Positions 25,981-34,178 of a stretch of DNA of 64,000 nt are shown piece after piece (position 1 is the stretch's first letter; every line of letters starts with the position of its first letter). The notes under the pieces are model-generated. The model was given only the letters and a program-made list of their open reading frames with translations, searched no databases and had not been told where the DNA came from. The position numbers and the translations under genes were made by a program. The DNA comes from Streptomyces sp. YIM 130001. Lineage in GTDB: Bacteria > Actinomycetota > Actinomycetes > Streptomycetales > Streptomycetaceae. The DNA lies in assembly GCF_003574445.1 (NCBI RefSeq), contig NZ_KZ984560.1:1-64000 (forward strand), in the 5' to 3' direction.

Positions 25981-26847
25981 TCAGATCACTCCGGATTCGA
26001 CGGGGCGGGTCGGTTCTACGGGTTCGGCGGACTCGGTGGGTTCGGCGGATTCCGCGGATTCCGCGGGTTCGGCGGGTTCAGCGGGTTCGGCGGTTCGGGC
26101 TGGTGTGGTGGCACCCGACGCCGTTGCCGGTTCGGCGAGTTCGCCTGGCGGCTCGGCAACCTGCACCCCCAGGTCGTTCAGCAGCCGTCGGCGCAGCGCC
26201 GCCAAGGCCGGGTCTCCGGGATCGCGCGGCCCCGGCACGCCGACACGTTCGTCGGTGACGAGACGGCCGTCGCGCAGGACGCACACCCGGTCGGCGAGGC
26301 GTACGGCCTCCTCCACGTCGTGGGTCACGAGCAGCACGGCGGGCCGGTGCACCCGGCACAGTTCACCCACCAGGTCCTGCATCCGCAGCCGCGTCAGTGC
26401 GTCGAGCGCCGCGAACGGCTCGTCGAGCAACAGGAGTTCGGGCTCACGCACCAGCGCACGGGCGAGCGCGACCCGCTGCGCCTCACCGCCGGACAGCGTC
26501 GCCGGCCAGGCGTCCGCGTGCCGTTCGAGACCCACCTCGGCGAGCGCCCGGCTGCCGTGCCCGGCCCTGCCGCGCGGCAGACCGACGGTCACATTGGCCA
26601 GGACCCGCTTGGACGGAACGAGCCTGGGCTCCTGGAAGACGATCGTGCGTGCCTCGGGTACGAGCACCTCTCCCCCGTCGGCCCCGTCCAGCGCACCCAG
26701 AATTCGCAGCAGGGTCGTCTTGCCGCTGCCGCTCGCTCCGAGCAGCGCCACGAACTCGCCCCTGCCGATGGTCAGATCGAGCCCGTCGAGCACGGCCCGA
26801 TCCCCGAACACCCGGCGCAGGCCGCTGACTTGTACGGCGGTACTCAT
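25981..26847 (-). CDS. ABC transporter ATPase (SsuB type) with repetitive C-terminal tail
   Basis: A 288-residue ATPase with Walker A GASGSGKTT, Q-loop FQEPRL, signature LSGGEAQRVALARAL, Walker B LLLLDEPFAALD and H-loop THDVEEA, typical of taurine/sulfonate importers. After about residue 240 it carries an unusual Ala-Glu-Pro/Ser tail (PAEPAEPAESAESAEP). Its ATG overlaps the permease stop by four bases (ATGA). A longer upstream frame continues into the permease gene in another register and is not real. Confidence 0.88.
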   Translation of the reverse strand: MSTAVQVSGLRRVFGDRAVLDGLDLTIGRGEFVALLGASGSGKTTLLRILGALDGADGGEVLVPEARTIVFQEPRLVPSKRVLANVTVGLPRGRAGHGSRALAEVGLERHADAWPATLSGGEAQRVALARALVREPELLLLDEPFAALDALTRLRMQDLVGELCRVHRPAVLLVTHDVEEAVRLADRVCVLRDGRLVTDERVGVPGPRDPGDPALAALRRRLLNDLGVQVAEPPGELAEPATASGATTPARTAEPAEPAEPAESAESAEPTESAEPVEPTRPVESGVI

Positions 26848-27731
26848 CGGCCCGCCCCCGCTCCCGGGCCTGCCGTGCGCCAGGGCATCAGCACCCGCTC
26901 GAGCAGCCGGACGATCCCGTCCGCCGTGAGGCCGAGCAGCCCGTACACCAGGATGCAGACGGCGAGGATGTCGGTCCGGGCGTAGCTCTGCGCCTGGGAC
27001 ATCAAGTAGCCGATTCCCGCAGTCGCGTTGATCTCCTCGGCGGCGATCAGAGCGATCACGCTGAGCGTCATCGAGAGCCGCAGTCCGGCCAGCAGCGACG
27101 GGAGCGCGCCGGGCAGCACGACCTCGCGCACGATGCCGATCCGGCCGACGCCGAAGCTGCGCATCGCCTCGATCAGCTTGCGGTCGGTGTTGCGGACACC
27201 GCCGGCCGTGGAGACGTACATCGGGAAGGTCGTGGCGACCGCGATCAGCAGGATCTTCGCGATCTCGTTGATGCCGAACCAGACCATGAACAGCGGCACG
27301 AGCGCCAGGAACGGGATGGTGCGCAGCGTCTGCAGCGAGGAGTCGAGCAGCTCGTCGCCGAGCCGGGTGAACCCGGTGACGACACCGAGCGTGAGGCCGA
27401 CGACGAGCCCGATGAGCAGGCCGATCCCGGAGCGGGTGAGCGAGGTGGAGAGGGCGTCGGGCAGCTGACCGTTGCCCCACAGCTCGCCCGTGGCCCGTAC
27501 GACGTCGGCCGGTGAGGCGAGTACGTCGGGCGTGAGCACTCCGGTCGCCGCGGCCGCCCACCACAGGGCGAGCAGCGCGAGCGGGCCGAGGGCGCGCACG
27601 GTCAGGGCGTACGTCCGGGAGCGGGCCTTGCGGGCCGGCGGGCGCGGGGCGACCAGGCCGGCGGTCGCGGTGTCCCGCTGGGGCTCGCCGGCCTTCTGCC
27701 CTTTCTCGTAGGGGAGTTGGGCCGTCGCCAT
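26844..27731 (-). CDS. ABC transporter permease (SsuC/TauC type)
   Basis: A 295-residue inner-membrane permease with about six membrane segments and the EAA-type cytoplasmic loop (EAMRSFGVGRIGIVREVVLPGALP). A 45-residue charged N-terminal extension precedes the first helix. The ATG at 27731 overlaps the upstream stop by one base; a GTG one codon earlier is the alternative. Part of the organosulfur uptake system. Confidence 0.88.
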   Translation of the reverse strand: MATAQLPYEKGQKAGEPQRDTATAGLVAPRPPARKARSRTYALTVRALGPLALLALWWAAAATGVLTPDVLASPADVVRATGELWGNGQLPDALSTSLTRSGIGLLIGLVVGLTLGVVTGFTRLGDELLDSSLQTLRTIPFLALVPLFMVWFGINEIAKILLIAVATTFPMYVSTAGGVRNTDRKLIEAMRSFGVGRIGIVREVVLPGALPSLLAGLRLSMTLSVIALIAAEEINATAGIGYLMSQAQSYARTDILAVCILVYGLLGLTADGIVRLLERVLMPWRTAGPGAGAGR

Positions 27732-28807
27732 CACAGTTTCCCGATGTCGAGGATGTGTTCGGCGACGTCGACCTTGGTCCGGGTCACCTTCTGTTCGGCG
27801 TAGAACTCGGCCGCTTCCTCGAACCGTGCGACGTCCTGGTCGGTGACCGGCTCGACCGTGCCGCCCTGCCGGATGAAGTCGATCTGCACGGACTTGGCCT
27901 TGCCGGTGAGCGCCTGCGGGCCGCCGTCGGTGTTCACGTTCAGGTACGCCGCCGGGTCCTTCTTCTGCCGCACGCTGCCGTCGTGCAGATAGCGGTAGAG
28001 GGCCTTGACGACCTCGGGATGCTGCTTCGCGAACTCGGTGCGTACGGCGGTGAGGCTGTAGTTGTCCGAACCGATGGTCTTGCCGTCGGTGACGAAGTGC
28101 GCCTTGCCGGTGCCGAGTTCGGACACGGAGTAGGCGGCCCAGACGGCCCAGGCGTCGACCTTGCCGGTGTTGAAGACGGATGCGGTCTGGTCGGGCCGCA
28201 GATACACCCGCTCCACCTTGTCGGGCGGGATGCCTTCCTCGGCCAGCGCCTTGAGCAGCAGGTACTCGCCGGTGCCGCCCTTGTTGACCGCGACCTTCCG
28301 GCCGACCAGATCCTTGACGGAGTCGATTCCGGAGCCCTTCCGGGCCAGGATGCCCTCGCCCGCACCGTCGGGTGCGGTGGCGGTGAAGAACTTGAAGCCG
28401 GGTGTCTGGGTCAGCGAGGTGATGCCGGAGGTGATGGAGCCGGTGGCGACGTCGAGCTGGTCGGCGTTCATGGCCTGCGCGGACGGTTCGAAGGGGCCGG
28501 AGCTGCCGGTCCAGGCGACCTTGGCATTGACCTTGCCGAGCGCCTTGTCGAGCGATCCGTCCTTCTTTCCGGCGGCGAGTACGCCCGCATTGCCGGGGTC
28601 GGGAATGCGCACGGTGACCTGCTTGCCGCCGGAGCCGGCGGACGAGTCGGCCTCCGATGTCCCGCAGCCGGAGAGCGCGGCGAGCGCCACGGCGGAGGCG
28701 AGGGCGACGACCGCGGTCCGGGGGACTCGGGGCGTTCGAGGGTCTCGGGAGGTGCGGGGGGCTCGGGAGGTGCGGGGGATGCGCGCGGGGGTGCTGGGGA
28801 TACGCAT
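27731..28807 (-). CDS. Substrate-binding lipoprotein of a sulfonate-type ABC importer
   Basis: A 358-residue lipoprotein with lipobox LSGC at the end of an Ala-rich signal sequence. The signal is preceded by an Arg/Pro-rich extension built from PRT repeats. The mature part is an SsuA-like binding protein (GKQVTVRIPDPGNAGVLAAG, DLVGRKVAVNKGGTGEYLLL). The start at 28807 has AAGGA six bases upstream, and the gene follows the desulfinase-like gene after 8 bp. Substrate inferred from context as an aliphatic or aromatic organosulfur compound. Confidence 0.85.
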   Translation of the reverse strand: MRIPSTPARIPRTSRAPRTSRDPRTPRVPRTAVVALASAVALAALSGCGTSEADSSAGSGGKQVTVRIPDPGNAGVLAAGKKDGSLDKALGKVNAKVAWTGSSGPFEPSAQAMNADQLDVATGSITSGITSLTQTPGFKFFTATAPDGAGEGILARKGSGIDSVKDLVGRKVAVNKGGTGEYLLLKALAEEGIPPDKVERVYLRPDQTASVFNTGKVDAWAVWAAYSVSELGTGKAHFVTDGKTIGSDNYSLTAVRTEFAKQHPEVVKALYRYLHDGSVRQKKDPAAYLNVNTDGGPQALTGKAKSVQIDFIRQGGTVEPVTDQDVARFEEAAEFYAEQKVTRTKVDVAEHILDIGKL

Positions 28808-28815
28808 GGGGGTCC

Positions 28816-29913
28816 TTAGATGTCCTGACGGGGCGGGGTCGGGGAATCTGGCGAGGCGGGGCCGGGCGTTCCGGCCTCGTGCAGCCGGGCCGCGGCGCGG
28901 GTCAGCGGTCCCGGGTCCGCCCACTCGCCGACGTCGACGCGCTCGGGCAGGAAGCCGTGGCCGCGCAGCGCCTCCTCCTGGCGGACGAGCAGGGCGAGCC
29001 GGTCCTCGGAGAGGCCGGGGTGCAGAGTGCGGTGGGTGCCGGGGCGGTAGGCGCCGAGCACGCCCGTCGAGCCGGCTCCGGTCTCGGCGCCGAGAATCCG
29101 GTTCACCTCGTCCGGCCGGTCCGCGGCCCAGTCGGCGGCGCGCAGCAGGACGGCGAGGAAGCGGTCGACCAGGTCGGGGCGGGCGTCGAGCAGGTCCTGG
29201 TGGACGGTGATGGGGCGCGGCGTCCCGTTGTTCACCCGGTGGGCGGGATCAGGGAGTTCGTCGAGTTCGACGGCCACCTCGGCACCTGCGTCGCGCGCCG
29301 CCTCGACGGCGAGTGCCCCCTTCACGTAGACGGCGTCGACCTCGCCGCGGCGCAGGGCGTCCAGTTCGGCCGCCCACTGCCCGGTGTGCCGGCCGGCCGG
29401 GACGTCGACCCGTACGGCGTCCTCGGGAGCGAGTCCGGCGGAGGCGAGGGCGCCGTCGAAGCCACGCAGCGCCATGGCCCGCCAGAAGTCGATGTCCAGG
29501 TCGTGCCGCGGTACGGCGAGGCGACGGCCGCGCAGGGCGCCGGCGCCCCGGATGCCGGACGTCGGCGAGACGAGCACCGTCTGCCGTTCCTCGATCCAGG
29601 TGAGGCCGACGAGCCGGGTGCGCTGTCCGCGTGAACGGGCCCACAGGGCGGGCACGTTGCCGCCCTCCCGGAAGAGTCCGGGCAGGGCGTGCGTGTAGTG
29701 CGTACGCCGGGCGGCGGCGTCCACGTCCCGGCCCCCGTCCTGGAGCGACCGTACGGCGATGCCCTCGGGGGCGAACTCGTCGGCGAGCCAACCGCGGTCG
29801 GCGGCGATACCGGTCGCGGTGGGGACGGGACAGCGGGTGTACCAGAGGGTGTCGGGTGTGGCGAGGGTGGTGGAGGGCGGTGCCGTGGTCCGGTGGGCGG
29901 GAGCGATCGGCAT
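28816..29913 (-). CDS. DszB-like sulfinate desulfinase candidate
   Basis: A 365-residue protein with a periplasmic-binding-protein fold but no signal peptide. Its N-terminus matches the 2-hydroxybiphenyl-2-sulfinate desulfinase DszB: DTLWYTRCPVPTA places Cys28 where DszB has its catalytic cysteine (YSNCPVP). THYTHALPGLFREGGNVPAL supplies His72 and Arg82 with the same ten-residue spacing as the DszB His and Arg. A sulfite-releasing desulfinase beside an SsuD-like monooxygenase makes chemical sense. Many genomes would label this only as a binding protein. The alternative is a cytoplasmic binding protein with a chance cysteine. Confidence 0.65.
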   Translation of the reverse strand: MPIAPAHRTTAPPSTTLATPDTLWYTRCPVPTATGIAADRGWLADEFAPEGIAVRSLQDGGRDVDAAARRTHYTHALPGLFREGGNVPALWARSRGQRTRLVGLTWIEERQTVLVSPTSGIRGAGALRGRRLAVPRHDLDIDFWRAMALRGFDGALASAGLAPEDAVRVDVPAGRHTGQWAAELDALRRGEVDAVYVKGALAVEAARDAGAEVAVELDELPDPAHRVNNGTPRPITVHQDLLDARPDLVDRFLAVLLRAADWAADRPDEVNRILGAETGAGSTGVLGAYRPGTHRTLHPGLSEDRLALLVRQEEALRGHGFLPERVDVGEWADPGPLTRAAARLHEAGTPGPASPDSPTPPRQDI

Positions 29914-30290
29914 GGTGGTTCCCGGGGTTGGGGTGCGGAAGGGTGCGGGTGCCCTGGGCTGGGCGGGACGGGACGCGGCGGACTGGAGGCATCGCCGTCA
30001 TCGCAGGCATCGACGACATCGCCGGTTCCCGTCCGGTCGTACGCAAGGGCGGCAGCAGGCGGCAAAGAGGCCGATCGGCGGGCGCGTGTCCGTCGGAGGA
30101 GGCCTACAGGGGGTGACCAGTCGGCGGTGCGTGCTCCTGGCTGTACGCATGGCCGCGCCGACGCATGCGCTCACGGCTGTCGGCGACAGCTCTGCTCACG
30201 GGTGCGCTCATGGCCCTACCGACGGATGTGTTCACGCACGTGCCCGAAGGCCCGCTGATGAGCGCGATCACGGCGACCCGTCGCCGCGGG
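29914..30290 (-). promoter_or_regulatory. Long untranslated region between leader peptide and operon
   Basis: About 375 bases between the leader ORF and the first operon gene, with no convincing gene. A tight hairpin (CGGCGAC, two bases, GTCGCCG; 30271-30286) begins four bases after the leader stop codon, and a 15-base palindrome-like element (GCTGTCGGCGACAGC) lies near 30176. These could be attenuator or Rho-access structures. No T-tract was seen. Confidence 0.45.
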
Positions 30291-30392
30291 TCAGCAACAG
30301 CAGGCGCTGGAGACGCGGCCCAGGTCGATATGGCGGCGCAGGGTGAGCCCGTACGGAGCGGGCGTGAGCGGAACGGAGGCGGTGACGGACAA
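30291..30392 (-). CDS. Cysteine-run leader peptide of the sulfur operon
   Basis: A 33-codon frame starting with TTG, preceded by AAGGGAG seven bases upstream. It encodes a Thr/Pro-containing N-terminus, then LRRHIDLGRVSSA and finally Cys-Cys-Cys before the stop. The RRHIDLGRVSS core is that of the short streptomycete leader peptides found before sulfur-assimilation genes. Cys runs in such ORFs act as sensors of charged tRNA-Cys in mycobacteria. Located 378 bp upstream of the DszB-like gene and on its strand, it marks the operon as sulfur-regulated. Too short for most gene finders. Confidence 0.72.
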   Translation of the reverse strand: MSVTASVPLTPAPYGLTLRRHIDLGRVSSACCC

Positions 30393-30488
30393 CGCGCTGC
30401 TCCCTTCCCGCCTGCGCCGGCCCGGTGGCCGGCGACGATGGAAGCAGCCTGGCACGGCCCACGGAAGCCGGGCAAGCACCTTCCCATG

Positions 30489-30559
30489 ATGTGGGACTCA
30501 CTGTGAACTCAGTGTTTCCTGCCCGGAGTAGGCACGTTTTCGGCTGCCGTAATGTGGGA
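30489..30559. promoter_or_regulatory. Divergent regulatory region of the iclR-type gene and sulfur operon
   Basis: An inverted repeat CACTG-N6-CAGTG (30499-30514) lies between two direct copies of ATGTGGGA (30489-30496 and 30552-30559). The position between the divergent leader peptide and the IclR-family gene makes these candidate IclR binding sites. Confidence 0.4.
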
Positions 30560-30609
30560 TCTCCGAGGGGCCGTAGCCGACGCCGCCGGACCGACGAGGA
30601 AGGCCACAG

Positions 30610-31404
30610 GTGACATTCGTGAGACAGGCGGAGGCCGGGCGCGCGCCCGGCGGCGCGCAGGCCGTGCAGCGGGCCCTCGACATACTGCACTGTTTCCACG
30701 ACAACGCCCCCGACCTCAGCGCCTCGGAGCTCGCCGGACGGCTCGGGCTCTCCACCTCGACCGCGCACCGGCTGGCCAGGACCCTGCTCGGCGCCGGGTT
30801 CCTGGAGCAGGACGCCCGGACCGCCCGCTACCGACTCGGGCCGGCCGTAACGGAGTTGGGCCGCCTCTCGTACCACCAGCGCGGCCTCCACCTGGCCTCG
30901 CCGGAACTGGCCGAGCTGGCCCGGCGCACGGGCGCGACCGCCGACCTGGCGATCCGCAGCGGCCCGTACGCGGTGATCGTGGCCGGCGGTTCGGTCACTC
31001 CGAAGGTCGGCCTGCGCAGACCACTGCACTCCACGGCCCTCGGCAAGGTGCTGCTCGCCTGGCCCCGGCCGGGCGAGGGCGGCCCCGAGACGCTGCCGCC
31101 GCTGCGCGCGTTCACCGATCGCACGATCGTCGAAGTCGAGGCTTTCGCAAGAGAGTTGGAGCAGGTGCGGGAGGCCGCCCACGCCCTCAACGACGGCGAG
31201 TCGGCCCACGGCGTACGCACCCTCGCCGTCCCCGTTCTCGACCGCGGCGGCTCCGCCCGCTTCGCCCTCGCCGTCCGCGCGACCCCCGAGGTGATCACCG
31301 ACGAACGCATGCCCTGGTTCGTCGACCAGGCTCGCGCCTGCACCCATGCCCTGGAAGTACTGCTGCTCCCGCCGGGCGAGCGCGGCGGCCCCGCGTCCAC
31401 CTGA
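30610..31404 (+). CDS. IclR-family transcriptional regulator
   Basis: A 264-residue regulator with an N-terminal winged HTH (LSASELAGRLGLSTSTAHRLARTLLGAGFL) and a C-terminal effector domain (PLHSTALGKVLLAW, and VRTLAVPVLDRGG). It is divergent from the organosulfur operon and its leader peptide, so it probably regulates that operon, perhaps in response to an organosulfur substrate. GTG start. Its 3' end is 24 bp from the end of convergent otsB with no hairpin between. Confidence 0.88.
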   Translation: MTFVRQAEAGRAPGGAQAVQRALDILHCFHDNAPDLSASELAGRLGLSTSTAHRLARTLLGAGFLEQDARTARYRLGPAVTELGRLSYHQRGLHLASPELAELARRTGATADLAIRSGPYAVIVAGGSVTPKVGLRRPLHSTALGKVLLAWPRPGEGGPETLPPLRAFTDRTIVEVEAFARELEQVREAAHALNDGESAHGVRTLAVPVLDRGGSARFALAVRATPEVITDERMPWFVDQARACTHALEVLLLPPGERGGPAST

Positions 31405-31428
31405 GCGCGCACCCAACACCCCGGTAGG

Positions 31429-32286
31429 TCAAGGCAGTTGGGAGGCCAGCGCAGTCAGGAGGCTTGCGACTCCGGCCGGGCCGGGGACCACCAGGTCGGC
31501 GCGGGCGGCGAGTTCGGTGACCTCCGTGCTGCCGCTGCAGACCAGCAGACCGGTGCGGCCCGTGCCGTCGGTGCGGATCCGCTCGACCGCGGCGAACGCG
31601 GGCAGGTCGCCGAGGTCGTCGCCGGCGTAGAGGACGGATCGTGCGTCGTACCGCCGCAGGTGGTCGGTGAGTGCCACGCCCTTGTCCATGCCGGGCGGGC
31701 GCAGTTCGAGGACGTAGCGACCGGGTTCGACGATCAGTTCGTGGCGGGCGGCGAGCGCGTCCAGCGGTGCGCGCAGCGCGTCGAACGCGGCCGCAGGGTC
31801 GGTGGCGCGGCGGGTGTGCACGGCCACCGCACGCCCCTTCTCCTCGATCCAGCTCTCGTCGCGCAAGCCCGAATCGGCGATCACGGAGGGGAGTTCGGCG
31901 AGCGTCGCGGCTACACCCGGGTGCGGCGGGGGCGCCTGCACGGTGCGGTTGACGGCGTCCCAGCGCTCGGCTCCGTAGTGACCGAGGACCACCAGATGCT
32001 CCAGGCCCGGCACTTGGCCGAACCCGCCGTACTCGACGGCGACGGCAGCGGGCCGGCCCGTCACCACGACGACGGACGCGACCTTGGGCGCCAGCGCGGT
32101 GAGCGCGGCCAGGACCGCGGGGTGTGCGCGAGCACGGGTGGGGTCGGCGACGATCTCCGCGAGGGTCCCGTCGAAGTCCAGCGCGACGACGGCGCGCTCC
32201 GGCTCCTCCCGCACGGCCCGCAACGCGTCCCGCCCCGCGGGCGTGGTGGGTTCGGGCAGCGCGGCACGGTGCGACTCGGTCCCCAT
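31429..32286 (-). CDS. otsB: Trehalose-6-phosphate phosphatase
   Basis: A 285-residue HAD-superfamily phosphatase that completes trehalose synthesis after OtsA. Motif I is ALDFDGTLAEI (nucleophile and acid/base Asp), motif II VVVTGRP, and motif IV LYAGDDLGDLPAF. The start at 32286 is the first ATG before the conserved region; the longer open frame upstream is Arg/Pro-rich and not convincing. Unlike typical ots operons it is far from otsA. Confidence 0.9.
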   Translation of the reverse strand: MGTESHRAALPEPTTPAGRDALRAVREEPERAVVALDFDGTLAEIVADPTRARAHPAVLAALTALAPKVASVVVVTGRPAAVAVEYGGFGQVPGLEHLVVLGHYGAERWDAVNRTVQAPPPHPGVAATLAELPSVIADSGLRDESWIEEKGRAVAVHTRRATDPAAAFDALRAPLDALAARHELIVEPGRYVLELRPPGMDKGVALTDHLRRYDARSVLYAGDDLGDLPAFAAVERIRTDGTGRTGLLVCSGSTEVTELAARADLVVPGPAGVASLLTALASQLP

Positions 32287-32401
32287 GGCAGCGACCCTAC
32301 CGAGTTCCCGCCCCTCCGGCGATCGAGGACATCGTGGGTCCGGCCCGACCGGCGCTCGAAGGTGGCCCGCGGGGCCGCCGCACCGAAAGGGCCGACAAGC
32401 C

Positions 32402-32665
32402 CTACCGCGCGCCCCTCCGCGCCTCCCGCAGCCGACGGAGGCGGTTGACCGTGACGGGGTCGTGGGCAACGGCCCGGACATCGTCCAGGAGCGCGCCCAG
32501 GCGCTGGTAGTAGCGAGCCGGCGACATGCCGAGGTCCTCGCGGATCGCCCGCTCCTTCACCCCGGGCGAAGGCCACTCGCGCCGCTCCATGGCCAGTACG
32601 GCCAGGTCCCGCGCCGAGAGCCCGCCCTCGGGACCGTCGGCCGCCGCCTGCTCCTCCTCGCTCAT
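32402..32665 (-). CDS. DUF3263 small protein
   Basis: An 87-residue actinobacterial protein with the DUF3263 core (DLAVLAMERREWPSPGVKERAIREDLGMSPARYYQRL), a predicted helical HTH-like segment. Function unknown. It precedes otsB on the same strand with a 115-bp gap. Confidence 0.8.
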   Translation of the reverse strand: MSEEEQAAADGPEGGLSARDLAVLAMERREWPSPGVKERAIREDLGMSPARYYQRLGALLDDVRAVAHDPVTVNRLRRLREARRGAR

Positions 32666-32706
32666 GCGCCCACGCTAACGCGCACCACGGACACCCCCAG
32701 CGTCCG

Positions 32707-33972
32707 CTACTCCGCCGCCTCCGCGGCCGTCGCGGCGTTCTGCAGACTGCTCAGCACGTCCGCCGCGCTGCCGGCATCCGATACCGCCCCACCGATCTGC
32801 TTCTTGATCTCCGCGCTGACCTGCGCCCAGGAGGTCTTGCCGACCGGGTACAGCTGCGAGGAGTCGAGCTCCTCGATGAACGGCTTGAGCGCCTTGTGCG
32901 AGGTGTCCGCCGCCATCGCTTCGGAAGCCGACGTCGTCACCGGCAGGATGTTGTAGCGCTCGGAGAATTCGACGACGTTCTTCTCGCTGTACGCGAAGTC
33001 GAGGAACTCGCCGATCTCCTCGCGGTGGCCGTTCTGCTTGAAGCCCATCATCCAGTCGGCCACACCCATCGTGGCCTCGGACTTCCCGTCGGGCCCCGGC
33101 ATCGGCACCATCCCGAAGTCGACGCCCTTCGCCCTGGCCTGCTTCATCAGCGTCGGATGGCCGTTGAGCATCCCGACGTCGCCGCTCGAGAACGCGTCGA
33201 AGGCGTCCTGCCGGTTGAGTTCGGCCGGCGCCACCGGACCGGTGAGGCCCGGGGCGACCAGCTTGTCCTTCAGCCAGCCGAAGGTCTTCACGTTCTGCTC
33301 GTCATCGAGCGTGTACGCGCCGGTGTTGTCGGTGTAACCGGCGCCGCCGCTGAGCATCCAGATCAGAGTCTCAGCCGGCGCCTCCTCGGCGCCGAGCGGC
33401 AGCGCGAAGGGGTACTTCACCCCGTTGGCCTTCAGCTTCTGCGCGTCCTCGGCGAGCTGCGGCCAGGTCTTCGGCGGCGTGAGCGAGGCGTTCTCGAAGA
33501 GCTCCTTGTTGTAGAAGAGCAGTCGGGTCGAGGACGCGAACGGCAGGCCGTACTGCGTGCGCTTGAGTTCGCCGGCCTCGGTCAACGAAGGCAGGAAGTC
33601 GGACTGCACCGGTACCGAGAGCAGTTCGTCGGCGCTGTAGAGCTTGCCGCTCGCGGCGTAGTCGGCGTACGCGCCGATCTGGGCGATGTCCGGGGCCTCG
33701 CCCTTGCGGACCATGGCGGCGACCTTCGCGTCCACGTCCTTCCAGGAGTAGACGTCGACGTCGACCTTGATGCCGGAGTGCTCGGCCTCGAAGTTCTTCG
33801 CCAGTTCGTCCCAGTACTTCTGCGAACTGTTGCCCGCGTTGTCGCCGTAATCGGCAGCGACCATCTTGAGTGTGACCTCGTCCGAGCCGGAGGTCATCCC
33901 GCACCCGGCGAGCACCGCCGTCATCCCCAGTGCGGCCGTCGCCGCCGTCAGAACAGTCCTACGCCGCTGCAC
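32707..33972 (-). CDS. Sugar ABC transporter substrate-binding lipoprotein
   Basis: A 421-residue binding protein with lipobox LAGC (after TAALGMTAV) and the MalE/UgpB-type fold (YWDELAKNFEAEHSGIKVDV, MVRKGEAPDIAQIG). No permease or ATPase genes are adjacent, so it must use components encoded elsewhere. The divergent SIS gene and a shared DasR-type box imply a role in amino-sugar uptake. Normal length for cluster 1 binding proteins. Confidence 0.88.
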   Translation of the reverse strand: MQRRRTVLTAATAALGMTAVLAGCGMTSGSDEVTLKMVAADYGDNAGNSSQKYWDELAKNFEAEHSGIKVDVDVYSWKDVDAKVAAMVRKGEAPDIAQIGAYADYAASGKLYSADELLSVPVQSDFLPSLTEAGELKRTQYGLPFASSTRLLFYNKELFENASLTPPKTWPQLAEDAQKLKANGVKYPFALPLGAEEAPAETLIWMLSGGAGYTDNTGAYTLDDEQNVKTFGWLKDKLVAPGLTGPVAPAELNRQDAFDAFSSGDVGMLNGHPTLMKQARAKGVDFGMVPMPGPDGKSEATMGVADWMMGFKQNGHREEIGEFLDFAYSEKNVVEFSERYNILPVTTSASEAMAADTSHKALKPFIEELDSSQLYPVGKTSWAQVSAEIKKQIGGAVSDAGSAADVLSSLQNAATAAEAAE

Positions 33973-34038
33973 CGCTTGTTGCCCCTCATATGTTGCCGCA
34001 GTCCTCCGTCGGCCGCTCCCCCGTGCAAAGGCCGCCCA

Positions 34039-34054
34039 ATAGGTCTACACCACC
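34039..34054. promoter_or_regulatory. DasR-responsive element (dre) between SBP and SIS genes
   Basis: ATAGGTCTACACCACC aligns with the DasR consensus ACTGGTCTAGACCACT, keeping the GGTCTA and ACCA cores. It lies between the two divergent genes, so GntR-type DasR could repress both until glucosamine-6-phosphate accumulates. Confidence 0.65.
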
Positions 34055-34178
34055 CACATCTCGCTTCTGCAACGGCCAGGGCGCTGCCGCACGGCGGGCG
34101 CACCGTTGCCCGCGGTCCTTCCCACCTGCTATGCACGTGCCATCCCGCTGTCCTGCCTGTTCGAGGAGCCGCACGCGC

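Noticed and set aside
26848..27564. Longer start for the ABC ATPase
   Set aside because: The extension is the out-of-frame shadow of the permease gene; the Walker A region is correctly spaced from the ATG at 26847.
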